From: Paenibacillus foliorum
GTDB lineage: Bacteria; Bacillota; Bacilli; Paenibacillales; NBRC-103111
Length of the DNA: 64,000 nt
Reading direction: 5' to 3'
Assembly (NCBI RefSeq): GCF_013141765.1
Contig: NZ_WHOD01000055.1
Span: 124,001-188,000, forward strand
Below are positions 46,401 through 54,501 of this stretch, in pieces. A program made the position numbers and the translations under genes. The stretch's first letter is position 1; every line of letters begins with the position of its first letter. A model generated the notes under the pieces. It was not told the origin of the DNA. It did no database searches and was given only the letters and a program-made list of their open reading frames with translations.

Positions 46401-46517
46401 GTTATAGACCCGAACCATGGCTTTTATAATGAGGGTTCAGCATTGAAGTATTTAAAGATCAATGGTAGCTGGGAAGATCACATACATATGGTTTTAAGAA
46501 ATACAGAAATGGAATGA
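46401..46517 (+). pseudogene. C-terminal remnant of a GNAT acetyltransferase
   Basis: A 38-codon frame with no start codon encodes a typical GNAT tail: HGFYNEGSALKYLKINGSWE followed by DHIHMVLRNTEME and a stop. The frame is closed by a stop just upstream, and the rest of the domain is missing. It is best read as a decayed gene whose 5' part was deleted. Confidence 0.65.
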
Positions 46518-46528
46518 GCCAAGATGAC

Positions 46529-46948
46529 TCAAACCGTTGGATATGTATTCGCTTCTCCAAATACGCTTTTCTTAATGATGTCTGCAAATTCTTGTTTTTG
46601 TAACTGATATTCGGTTGGAGATATACTTCCATTTGCGAATCGTGAGTCCAATTGTTTGGTCAATTCAGCGATTTGTAAATTAATAATGTGCTTTACATCT
46701 TCGTTATTCTTATCAGCTATATCCGCCAGTGATTTGCCTTCCAACAGGGAATTATAAACATCCTCATCCGAAGAAGCACCGAGCACTTGTAAGAATTCAT
46801 CTTTAGCTGCAACTTGCACGCTCTGAGCTTCAAAGTTTTCCGGTTGGCCGTGAGAAGCTTTGGCTCTCGCTTCCTCGTTCCACAACCCTCCAATAATGGT
46901 GATGCTGAGTGTCATGGTGCTAATCATTAGAATTCGTTTGGGATTCAT
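46529..46948 (-). CDS. exported hypothetical protein (139 aa)
   Basis: An N-terminal hydrophobic segment (ILMISTMTLSITIIGGLW) is followed by a predicted helical region. The mature part (DEFLQVLGASSDEDVYNSLL, GKSLADIADKNNEDVKHIIN, then SRFANGSISPTEYQLQKQEF) follows a pattern seen in uncharacterised exported proteins of Bacillales with a short-helix repeat and a SHOCT-like tail. AGGAAG-type ribosome site in front. Function unknown. Confidence 0.72.
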   Translation of the reverse strand: MNPKRILMISTMTLSITIIGGLWNEEARAKASHGQPENFEAQSVQVAAKDEFLQVLGASSDEDVYNSLLEGKSLADIADKNNEDVKHIINLQIAELTKQLDSRFANGSISPTEYQLQKQEFADIIKKSVFGEANTYPTV

Positions 46949-47300
46949 CGAGAACTTCCTCTTTTCTTATAAATAATGCATACCCAATATGCGGAAACTA
47001 GATTGATAGTGATTGATATATTCAGTCTAACACAAGCTTTTACGCCTGGCTTTAGACTCAAGCAGTGTTTCTCCCCCGTCTCAAGTCTAGTTTATTAGAA
47101 AATGTTCAGAATATTATCCCTCTCAATTGTAGATTGATTCATCTATAAGTGGTATGACATTTGTTTTAATTATATCAAAATTAGATTGGTTTATTCAATT
47201 TTACATATTTTACATATTCCACGTCTTACGATTACTATTAGGGTAGTCAATCATTCAGTCCTCATTTGATATCTGATAACAACCAAAGGATGTGATAGTT
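46949..47300. other. divergent intergenic region
   Basis: About 350 bp separate the exported-protein gene (minus) from the phospholipase-C-like gene (plus). It is A/T-rich. Partial repeats of AGTCTA and ACTCAAG occur around 47020-47095. I see no convincing riboswitch, ORF or full palindrome; it should contain two promoters. Confidence 0.5.
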
Positions 47301-47912
47301 TTGCCATGGTCTATGATCCATTTCTCGATAGCAATCCGGGTATTTGGTACCCAAGTAAATCCAAGTTTTCTGCTGGGAAGTATAGCACCGGACGCTGTAA
47401 TGATAAGAGAACGCGGTAAAGTAAGTAAATCTAAATCGCATTTATTAAATAAAACAACTGGCCAAACAGAGGATTTCTTTACGTTCTACGAATCACACAG
47501 TAAATTATGCACTGATCAAAACTTTAAACCGTTTCTCTTGGGTTATATAAGTCATGTCGTCGCAGACATTAATTGGGGAAATACTAAGAAAGCTATTTCT
47601 GAAGAAGTGTATCCTGAATCCATCAATAAATTATTGTGGGATGAAGAGAACCAGAATGATTTTAATATATTTCGGACAGTGCCATGGAGAGACAGTGTCA
47701 TTGAAAAAGTAGTACGAGCACCTTTATATGAATTAACCAACCTCTACACTACAAATGAACTTCAAAAGTGGAGGAGGCAGGTTTTTGATTGGTTTGATGA
47801 ACCAAGTAATGAACCGCATATTCCAATAAACTATCTTACGGAGAATGTTGTAGAAAATTTTATAGCAAATACAGCTGATGAGCTTAAAGAGCTGTTTAAA
47901 AAGTTACAATGA
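47301..47912 (+). CDS. zinc-dependent phospholipase C-like hydrolase
   Basis: The 203-aa protein begins PWSMIHFSIA and contains FLLGSIAPDAV, SHLLNKTTG and FLLGYISHVVADINW. This matches the His/Asp pattern of the Zn-dependent phospholipase C/S1-P1 nuclease fold as seen in cytoplasmic Bacillales homologues. There is no signal peptide. A TTG start at 47301 is preferred: AAAGGATGTGAT, one base off the ideal ribosome site, lies 4-5 nt upstream, whereas an in-frame GTG at 47292 would sit within that site. Confidence 0.75.
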   Translation: MPWSMIHFSIAIRVFGTQVNPSFLLGSIAPDAVMIRERGKVSKSKSHLLNKTTGQTEDFFTFYESHSKLCTDQNFKPFLLGYISHVVADINWGNTKKAISEEVYPESINKLLWDEENQNDFNIFRTVPWRDSVIEKVVRAPLYELTNLYTTNELQKWRRQVFDWFDEPSNEPHIPINYLTENVVENFIANTADELKELFKKLQ

Positions 47913-47968
47913 TGGGAGCAATTCGAAAAGAAAGAACCCATCAACGGCATAGACCAACGTCAAATAAA

Positions 47969-48010
47969 ATGTGCATCTATGAGATCCGGTTGGGATCCTT
48001 AGATGCACAT
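47969..48010. terminator. bidirectional hairpin
   Basis: ATGTGCATCTA and TAGATGCACAT form 11 bp, extended inside by GATCC/GGATC across small internal loops. It sits between convergent genes; there is no T-run. Confidence 0.6.
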
Positions 48011-48043
48011 CGGCTTCATAACTATGAGTGATGCGGCTTACTT

Positions 48044-48343
48044 TTATTTTACGTAATAGGATCCTACGGGCAAGGCGACTGACTTATCGACTACAACCAG
48101 ACCTACTCCACCCGGAATAAAGGCAACTTTTGAATCTTTATTTACTACATAATTACCAGGAACATATGTACCATTAACCATCGTTTGAGCTATGGACCAG
48201 AAGATTAGGGGTGGAGTTTTTACAGTGGAAGTTGGGGTCGACGGGGTTGCTGGATCAGCTGCCGCCGCGACGCCAGCCACGCTTGTAAGCATTAAGGCTG
48301 AACATACCATTAGTGCAGAAAATTTCGTTTTTAATAAATTCAT
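48044..48343 (-). CDS. small secreted protein (99 aa)
   Basis: There is a clear signal peptide (LMVCSALMLTSVAGVAAAAD, cleavage near AAA-AD), a Pro/Thr/Ser linker, and about 50 residues with LIFWSIAQTMVNGTYVPGNY and a beta-rich tail. No known domain. AAGGATGTGGT gives the ribosome site. Probably an extracellular or wall-associated protein of unknown role. Confidence 0.7.
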   Translation of the reverse strand: MNLLKTKFSALMVCSALMLTSVAGVAAAADPATPSTPTSTVKTPPLIFWSIAQTMVNGTYVPGNYVVNKDSKVAFIPGGVGLVVVDKSVALPVGSYYVK

Positions 48344-48660
48344 TTAATACCACATCCTTATTATTTTATTGTTATGTACTTTCAAATTATGGTAAATTAT
48401 CTAGCTGGTAATTATTAACCATGAAGGTTATTTATGAAACAAAAGCATTGGAAATACCAGCATGGTTGTCATTACCATAAAAGGTATGAATAGATGGTGA
48501 TGAATATTCATACCCTGATACATTTTCTTTATGGAGCTTCATTATAAATTGTTTTGTGTTCAAGTTCGTTTCTTTTATTTATTATTAATTCTGTTATCAT
48601 AGGAAATAAAACTAATCCGGTATATACAATGGATGGAATCAAAGGAAGGATATAAAGGCA
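48344..48660. other. divergent intergenic region with an inverted repeat
   Basis: GGTATGAATA (48483-48492) and TATTCATACC (48505-48514) are perfect 10-bp arms around 12 nt, with an overlapping shorter palindrome ATGAATATTCAT. The repeat could be an operator or a transcript hairpin. The rest is A/T-rich without a convincing gene. Confidence 0.5.
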
Positions 48661-51600
48661 ATGAGCTTTCAGTTGACCAAGCGGGTCATTAAGTTGTTAT
48701 GTGGTCCGAGTTCTTATGAACAAGGAGAAGCTTATTATCACGCTAAAAAAGTAACTTTTATAAATAGTGACCCTAATCCCTCACTCTATGAAGCCGTAAT
48801 CAAAGGGGGCAGCAGCTATCACATTACAACGGAAATTGATCGAAACGGTGATGTGGATGCGGAATGTACTTGTCCTGCATTTTTTTCAAGTGACAAGTAT
48901 TGTAAACATATCGCCGCTGTCTTACTGAATATCCATGATATACAGCAGGAAGGGGAAATGCCGGTTCGTTCATATGCTTCACTGCTGCAGCCAGAAGACG
49001 AGTACCCCAATCGATCCGGGCATGTTGAACCCCGGTTTGTTTCCAGAGCCGGACGAGCTTCTGATTCGGCAGGGGATGTTCAACTAACCAACGGAATGCT
49101 AGAGCTGTTTGATCACAAGCCGCATCGTACAAGCAGCACCCGAGCTCTATTCGATGCTAGAACTCCTCTTGAAGTGGAGTTCATCTGTAGAACATTTCCC
49201 TACGGATATAGGAAGTACCTGTTCGGCATTGAAATGAAGGTCGGCCAGAAGCGACTCTATATTGTACAGAAAATAAGAGAGTTTCTCGATCGAATCGAAC
49301 ATAGAGAATCCTATGTGTTTTCCAAAAATTTCACTTATGATCCAGAGCTCCACAGTTTTCAAAAGGAAAATGATGCAGTAATTCGGCAATTATCCCAAAT
49401 TTATAATAATGAACAGATGTATCGCGAAACCTCGAGCCATTATTCCATTAACAGTAACAGTCTGAGCGGCGATCGAATGCTTCTAATTCCAGCCGTTTCT
49501 TGGGAAGCTCTACTTCCTTTGCTTATCAAGGCTCCGTCGGTGCAGCTAATGCAGGGAGACCGTTCCTTCGATGGAATCCATCTATCCGATGAGTCGATCC
49601 CTCTCTTCTTTAAGTTTGACCAAGCCGCACATTCCGATGGCTATCAATTGGACATTCAGGGCTTGGAACAGATTATTGTAATGGAAGCTTATGGGATAGC
49701 TCTTTTTGAAGGGAAGTTGTTGAAGCTTCAGCCTGATCAATGCAAACGTTTAACGGAGCTTAAGCAAATGCTTGAATCTTCCCGCAAGCATCTAATTCAG
49801 ATACCGCAGGAACAAATGGAGCCTTTTATGGAAAAGGTAGTCCCTGGCCTGATGAAGCTGGGTAGTGTGAGCATTGCTCAATCTGTCTCTGAACGAATTG
49901 AGCATACACCTTTAAAGGCGATGCTGTATTTAGATAGGGTAAGGGATCGATTGCTTGCTGGATTAGAGTTTCAATATGGTGATATTGTAATTAATCCTTT
50001 AGAAGGAACCAGTCAAAAGCGGGGCAATGATCGCATCCTCATGCGGGATGGTGAGCAGGAGAGACAAATCATGGACCTCATGGAGCAAAGCCTCTTTGCC
50101 AAAACAGAAGGCGGATACTTCATGGAAGACGAGGAAGCGGAATACGATTTCCTCTATCATATCGTTCCTCAGCTAGAGAAGCTTCTGAAGGTATACGCCA
50201 CCTCTGCCGTTAAAGCAAGGCTTTATACGGGAAATACTCCACCGAAGATATCTGTTGATGTGGATGAACGAACCGATTGGTTGGAATGCCAGTTCGATAT
50301 GGAGGGGATTCCAGAATCGGAAATTCGCAATTTATTGAAATCGCTTGAGGAGAAGCGCAATTATCATCGGATGCCTAACGGGGCGTTATTACCGCTGGAA
50401 AGTACGGAGTTTCAAGAAATTATCAGCTTCATGAATGAAATGGGCATTAGCAAGGACGATATTAAAGGAACGATATTCCATCTTCCGGTAATCCGCGGCC
50501 TACATCTGTTAGATTCTCAAAGACAAGGCAATGCGGTTAAATTAGGAAAATCATACCGAAGGCTCTTGGAAAATATGCGTAACCCCGACAATCTGGATTT
50601 CGTCGTTCCCGAAAGTCTGACTTCTGTTTTACGGGACTATCAGAAGTATGGCTTCCAATGGATGAAGACACTGGCGCATTACCATTTTGGCGGTATTCTG
50701 GCAGATGATATGGGCCTTGGGAAGACACTGCAAAGCATCGCTTTTATCGTCTCAGTGCTTCCCGAGATTAGAAATCGGGAACAGCCTGCGATAATTGTTT
50801 CTCCCGCTTCTCTTGTTTATAACTGGAGGAACGAGCTAAAGAAATTCGCACCAGAGATTCGGTCTGTCATCGCCGACGGCAGCAGAACGGAGCGCAGCGG
50901 AGTTCTGAAGAACCTATCCCAGGTTGACGTCGTTATCACTTCTTATCCGTTATTACGCAGGGATATCGATCTGTATGTCAATCAATCGTTCCATACGCTT
51001 ATCTTGGATGAGGCACAGGTATTTAAGAACCATGCTACTCAGACCGCACATGCGGTGAAAGAGCTACAGGCACAGTATCGATTTGCCCTCACAGGGACTC
51101 CTGTAGAAAATAGGCTGGAGGAATTATGGTCCATCTTCGATGCGGTCTTTCCAGAGTTGTTTCCAAGGAGAAAGGAATTCAATGAGCTGTCTCGCGAAAT
51201 CGTTGCGAAGCGTATACGTCCGTTTCTGCTGCGTCGATTGAAGACTGAAGTGTTGAAGGAGCTGCCGGATAAGATCGAGTCGCTGCAAGCCTCTGAGCTG
51301 CTGCCTGATCAGAAGAAGCTGTATTTGGCCTACTTGGCCAAACTACAGAAGGAAACTTTGAAGCATCTGAACGAAGAAAGCTTTCAGAAAAACCGGATCA
51401 AAATATTAGCCGGCTTGACCCGACTTCGCCAGCTGTGCTGCCATCCAGCGTTGTTCGTTGAAGACTATGCAGGAAGCTCGGCTAAATTCGAGCAGCTATT
51501 GGAAATTGTAGAGGAATGCCGGAGTGCAGGTAAGCGGATGCTGATATTCTCACAATTCACTGAGATGTTAGGACTGATTGGACGGGAGCTCGGCTATCAA

Positions 51601-51990
51601 GGGGTGCCTCACTTTTACTTGGATGGTAAAACCCCAACTTCTGAGCGTGTTGAGCTGTGCAATAGATTTAATGAAGGTGAGCGCGAATTATTCCTCATCT
51701 CACTTAAGGCCGGCGGTACCGGATTGAACCTAACCGGTGCGGATACGGTTATCTTGTATGACCTATGGTGGAACCCAGCAGTAGAGCAGCAGGCAGCCGA
51801 TCGTGCACACCGAATAGGGCAGAAGAACGTAGTGCAAGTAATTCGACTGGTATCTCAAGGCACCGTTGAGGACAAAATGTACGAGCTCCAGCAGAAAAAG
51901 AAAAACCTGATCGATGAAGTGATTCAGCCGGGACAAGAGGCATTATCTGCTCTAACAGAGCATGAGATCCGAGAGATCTTAATGATTTAG
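48661..51990 (+). CDS. SNF2-family helicase with SWIM zinc finger
   Basis: The 1109-aa protein has an N-terminal SWIM finger (CTCPAFFSSDKYCKHIAAVL, about 71-90) and a bacterial SNF2-associated region (about 150-620). The Swi2/Snf2 ATPase follows, with Walker A DDMGLGKT (about 681), the DEAQ box (LILDEAQVFKN, about 782), TGTPVEN, and the C-terminal helicase motifs SQFTEML, KAGGTGLNLT and QAADRAHRIGQ. It is a DNA/nucleoprotein translocase of the RapA/YwqA type. The gene is monocistronic; no defence genes are beside it. Confidence 0.93.
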   Translation: MSFQLTKRVIKLLCGPSSYEQGEAYYHAKKVTFINSDPNPSLYEAVIKGGSSYHITTEIDRNGDVDAECTCPAFFSSDKYCKHIAAVLLNIHDIQQEGEMPVRSYASLLQPEDEYPNRSGHVEPRFVSRAGRASDSAGDVQLTNGMLELFDHKPHRTSSTRALFDARTPLEVEFICRTFPYGYRKYLFGIEMKVGQKRLYIVQKIREFLDRIEHRESYVFSKNFTYDPELHSFQKENDAVIRQLSQIYNNEQMYRETSSHYSINSNSLSGDRMLLIPAVSWEALLPLLIKAPSVQLMQGDRSFDGIHLSDESIPLFFKFDQAAHSDGYQLDIQGLEQIIVMEAYGIALFEGKLLKLQPDQCKRLTELKQMLESSRKHLIQIPQEQMEPFMEKVVPGLMKLGSVSIAQSVSERIEHTPLKAMLYLDRVRDRLLAGLEFQYGDIVINPLEGTSQKRGNDRILMRDGEQERQIMDLMEQSLFAKTEGGYFMEDEEAEYDFLYHIVPQLEKLLKVYATSAVKARLYTGNTPPKISVDVDERTDWLECQFDMEGIPESEIRNLLKSLEEKRNYHRMPNGALLPLESTEFQEIISFMNEMGISKDDIKGTIFHLPVIRGLHLLDSQRQGNAVKLGKSYRRLLENMRNPDNLDFVVPESLTSVLRDYQKYGFQWMKTLAHYHFGGILADDMGLGKTLQSIAFIVSVLPEIRNREQPAIIVSPASLVYNWRNELKKFAPEIRSVIADGSRTERSGVLKNLSQVDVVITSYPLLRRDIDLYVNQSFHTLILDEAQVFKNHATQTAHAVKELQAQYRFALTGTPVENRLEELWSIFDAVFPELFPRRKEFNELSREIVAKRIRPFLLRRLKTEVLKELPDKIESLQASELLPDQKKLYLAYLAKLQKETLKHLNEESFQKNRIKILAGLTRLRQLCCHPALFVEDYAGSSAKFEQLLEIVEECRSAGKRMLIFSQFTEMLGLIGRELGYQGVPHFYLDGKTPTSERVELCNRFNEGERELFLISLKAGGTGLNLTGADTVILYDLWWNPAVEQQAADRAHRIGQKNVVQVIRLVSQGTVEDKMYELQQKKKNLIDEVIQPGQEALSALTEHEIREILMI

Positions 51991-52030
51991 TAAATACGTC
52001 TGTCAAGCTCTTTATTGGTAAAAAATGGAC

Positions 52031-52060
52031 TTTACAAGAAGGATGTTTAGGGGTTAGAAT
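52031..52060 (+). promoter_or_regulatory. promoter of the c-di-AMP riboswitch transcript
   Basis: TTTACA, an 18-bp spacer and TAGAAT put the start point near 52067, a few bases before the aptamer. Confidence 0.45.
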
Positions 52061-52085
52061 ATAGTACAACTTAATATCACTTTAG

Positions 52086-52228
52086 CACGCTGAGTTTTCT
52101 TTTTAGAAAAACGGGGGAACCAAATCTATTGGGGTGAATCAACGTATATCTTCTACGTTGTAGGGCGAATTCTCACCGCCCAAATCCGACAGCTAACCTC
52201 GTAAGCGGAAGTGGGAAGGATAGATTTG
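52086..52228 (+). ncRNA. c-di-AMP riboswitch (ydaO/yuaA class)
   Basis: The conserved blocks appear in order: GGGGGAACCAAAT, TTGGGGTGAATC, a paired GTAGGGCG...CGCCC arm, then AAATCCGACAGCTAACCTCG, TAAGCGGAA and GGGAAGGATAGATTTG. CAAATCTA (52121-52128) pairs with TAGATTTG (52221-52228). These are hallmarks of the ydaO/yuaA leader that turns genes off when c-di-AMP is high. A short hairpin (CACAAGG/CCTTGTG, 52238-52256) follows as a possible expression platform. The first gene downstream is a 56-aa ORF. Confidence 0.9.
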
Positions 52229-52327
52229 CTTTTTAAGCACAAGGTCTAGCCTTGTGTTTACTGTGTTATATGGAGCAAAAAAATCTTTCCATCTCTACTT
52301 TTTTTAATTTGAGAGGAGGATTTATTT

Positions 52328-52498
52328 ATGGTCAGCAAAGAAAAAATATTTAACTTGTTGGATGGATTAAACGAACTTGATCAAAGAACAGCTTATGAAT
52401 TCATTCAGTATCTGGCTCATCGGAATGGTGGCAATAAATTAAAGTCTGAAGAGGTAGTCGATTTATTTGGTAAAAACTACTTCATAGTGCCTGATTAA
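52328..52498 (+). CDS. 56-aa protein directly downstream of the c-di-AMP riboswitch
   Basis: A strong ribosome site (AGAGGAGGA, 7 nt spacing) precedes an ATG opening a 56-codon frame: an acidic amphipathic N-terminal helix (KEKIFNLLDGLNELDQRTAY, then EFIQYLAHR), a short basic hinge and the tail VVDLFGKNYFIVPD. It has no membrane helix or signal peptide. The N-terminal pattern is loosely like small antitoxin-type helices (DUF2281-like), but no toxin gene is adjacent. A strong terminator 40 bp later makes riboswitch plus this ORF a self-contained unit. Confidence 0.75.
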   Translation: MVSKEKIFNLLDGLNELDQRTAYEFIQYLAHRNGGNKLKSEEVVDLFGKNYFIVPD

Positions 52499-52537
52499 TT
52501 ATTACTAAATCAACGCAACTTGATACAAACAAGTGTT

Positions 52538-52574
52538 AGGGACAACTGTTTCATTACAGTTAGTCCCTTTTTTG
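52538..52574 (+). terminator. terminator of the riboswitch/56-aa unit
   Basis: AGGGACAACTGT pairs with ACAGTTAGTCCCT (one bulged A) around a 6-nt loop, then six T. Confidence 0.88.
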
Positions 52575-52643
52575 TTGAGAAAAAAAGAGGAAAAGCTAGA
52601 TTCTAGAGCGAATTTTACACATAATGGCATATTGGGAGGGATG

Positions 52644-53009
52644 ATGTTGGAGCCACAGCGTATAATGAGTAAAGTTGGAGCTATTTTTATACCTGTATGT
52701 GACATCGAAAAAGCAAAAAATTGGTATTGCTTAATACTTGGTCTTGAACCCAACTTTGATATCATTGCGGGTCATCTTTGTTGTATCCCAATGGATAATA
52801 ACGGGCTGAATCTTGTATTAGACAGCAAAATCTATACGAAGGATTCGTATTTTAGAACACCAATGTTTCATTTTAATACGGATAATATACAAGAATCGTT
52901 TAATTTCATGAAGGATCAAGGGGTTGAAATGATTAGTGATATTGAGCATGGACATTGGTTTAATTTTAAAGATCCCGATGGGAATATGTTAATGATTTGC
53001 AAGTGCTAG
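52644..53009 (+). CDS. VOC-family (glyoxalase/bleomycin-resistance fold) protein
   Basis: The ~121-aa protein has one VOC unit pattern: IFIPVCDIEKAKNWYCLILG at the start, GLNLVLDS in the middle and WFNFKDPDGNMLMICKC at the end. VOC proteins bind a divalent metal and act as lyases, dioxygenases or antibiotic-binding proteins; the ligands are not complete enough to decide. Start is uncertain: ATGs at 52641 and 52644, a TTG at 52647 and an ATG at 52665 all follow GGGAGGG. The upstream extension of the frame runs through the previous terminator and is not used. Confidence 0.82.
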   Translation: MLEPQRIMSKVGAIFIPVCDIEKAKNWYCLILGLEPNFDIIAGHLCCIPMDNNGLNLVLDSKIYTKDSYFRTPMFHFNTDNIQESFNFMKDQGVEMISDIEHGHWFNFKDPDGNMLMICKC

Positions 53010-53104
53010 AACTAATACAAAGGGAAGATTACAATTGAATTACTATAAAATAACTATATTTTCAACATTGTTATTCCTTCTGTCTAGATTAATTCTATAG
53101 ACGA

Positions 53105-53130
53105 AAAGACCAATCATAAGACTGGTCTTT
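53105..53130. terminator. hairpin between VOC and Gln-rich genes
   Basis: AAAGACCA and TGGTCTTT are perfect 8-bp arms with a 10-nt loop. The A/T ends give a short U-tract in both directions between convergent genes. Confidence 0.7.
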
Positions 53131-53144
53131 CAATCTATGCTTGA

Positions 53145-53381
53145 TTATTGTTGTTGCTGCTGCTGCTGATCTCCTGAATTTTCTGAGTCTTGCAAAGTTT
53201 GCTGAAGCTCTTGGAGCTGTTGAGAGCTTTCATCTACTTGTTGTTGGATTTGCTGTAATTGTTGCTCGTTGACTTGTTGGGCTATTTTGTCGGTTTGTTC
53301 AGCAAGCTGCTGTGCTTCTTGTGCGGCCTGCTGAATTTGCTGCTGAACTTGATCTTGATTAGATGCATCTTGTTTTGCCAT
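53145..53381 (-). CDS. glutamine-rich coiled-coil small protein
   Basis: The 78-aa protein is almost half Gln, with heptad-like stretches (VQQQIQQAAQEAQQLAEQ, VNEQQLQQIQQQVDESSQQL) and a C-terminal run of seven Gln. It has no Cys, signal peptide or aromatic residues. AAAGGTGTGATG gives the ribosome site and a hairpin follows the stop. The Gln-rich, hydrophilic composition resembles small acid-resistant or gamma-type spore proteins, though no family motif proves it. Confidence 0.72.
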   Translation of the reverse strand: MAKQDASNQDQVQQQIQQAAQEAQQLAEQTDKIAQQVNEQQLQQIQQQVDESSQQLQELQQTLQDSENSGDQQQQQQQ

Positions 53382-53496
53382 GTCATCACACCTTTCTAAT
53401 AAGTCCTCTTTGAAAGGATTTGTAAAATATCTTACAGGTATACACTTTCAACGAATAAAACCAACTAAATTTTTATTGTGAATGGAGAGGGTAAGG

Positions 53497-54474
53497 ATGG
53501 AATACGGTAAATTGGGTAAAAGTGGTTTGAAAATTTCGAAAATTAGCTTAGGCTGCTGGAATTTCGGCAGTTCGAACCCTGCTTTTGGTATTCCGGGTAG
53601 AGTTTCACCTGAGGATTCGATTCGACTCATTCACCAAGCCTATGATATAGGTATCAATCTAATCGATAATGCTAACCGGTATACAGGCGGAGAGGCTGAA
53701 GAGATTCAAGGACGCGCGATGAAAGGCAGACGTTCTGATTTTGTGGTCGCTACAAAATTGATGAAAAGAGTAGGTAACCGCCCTAATGACGAGGGCTTAT
53801 CCCGTATACATATTATGCAAGAGGTTGATAATATTTTAAGGCGTCTTGATACGGACTATATCGATTTACTGCAAGCGCATGATGTTGACTGGGAAACTCC
53901 TTTAGAGGAAACTCTTCGTGCCTTTGATGATCTTATTCGTCAGGGGAAGGTTAGATATATTGGCAGCTCTAATTTCCCTGCTTGGCTGCTCACCAAATCT
54001 TTATGGATTAGTGATGTAAAAAACCTAGTCAGCTTCAGCTCCGCTCAACCTAAATATAATTTAATTAGCCGTGAGGTGGAGAAAGAGCTTCAACCACTAT
54101 GCGTGGATCAAGGGATCGGAATGATTATTTACAGTCCTTTGGAAGGTGGCATATTAACTGGGAAATACGATCAAGGAATACCATCGGATAGCCGTGTCGG
54201 TGATAATAATCCATTAACGCTTGAAAGAGCAATCCGAATGAAATCACAAGTTGAACGGGTTCAACATGCGCTCTCGGTTCTAAGAAACGTAGCTCAAGAG
54301 CTTGGAAAAACACCATCCCAGGTTAGCTTGAATTGGCTAATTAACCGACCTGCTGTTTCTTCAGCCATCATTGGTGCAACGCGGCCGGAACAAATTATAG
54401 AAAATGCGGGAGCAACGGGTTGGAAATTGTCTGAGGAGCTAGTACTTAAGCTAGAGCAGGCATTTAGTTTGTAG
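53497..54474 (+). CDS. aldo/keto reductase
   Basis: The 325-aa TIM-barrel protein has the catalytic residues: Asp and Tyr in LIDNANRYTGG (about 48-58), Lys in VVATKL and His in LLQAHDVD. The NADPH-binding segment is near the end (LINRPAVSSAIIGATRPEQI). The start at 53497 follows GGAGAGGGTAAGG; the ATG at 53482 is inside that purine stretch. It is similar to YhdN/IolS-type reductases; substrate unknown. Confidence 0.92.
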   Translation: MEYGKLGKSGLKISKISLGCWNFGSSNPAFGIPGRVSPEDSIRLIHQAYDIGINLIDNANRYTGGEAEEIQGRAMKGRRSDFVVATKLMKRVGNRPNDEGLSRIHIMQEVDNILRRLDTDYIDLLQAHDVDWETPLEETLRAFDDLIRQGKVRYIGSSNFPAWLLTKSLWISDVKNLVSFSSAQPKYNLISREVEKELQPLCVDQGIGMIIYSPLEGGILTGKYDQGIPSDSRVGDNNPLTLERAIRMKSQVERVQHALSVLRNVAQELGKTPSQVSLNWLINRPAVSSAIIGATRPEQIIENAGATGWKLSEELVLKLEQAFSL

Positions 54475-54501
54475 CACCAAAAGTCATCATACAAAGTAAT
54501 A

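Noticed and set aside
48424..48483. 19-codon ORF (MKVIYETKALEIPAWLSLP) in the gap before the SNF2 gene
   Set aside because: Too short, with no ribosome site or conserved pattern; chance is the simplest explanation.
48661..51990. SWIM/SNF2 helicase as part of an antiphage defence island
   Set aside because: No nuclease, methyltransferase or other defence gene is adjacent and the gene stands alone; SNF2 proteins with SWIM fingers are common housekeeping genes in Bacillales.
53145..53180. CAG/CTG-like triplet stretch as a possible DNA microsatellite
   Set aside because: It is short, mixes CAA and CAG-type codons, and lies inside the Gln-rich coding frame; codon use explains it.
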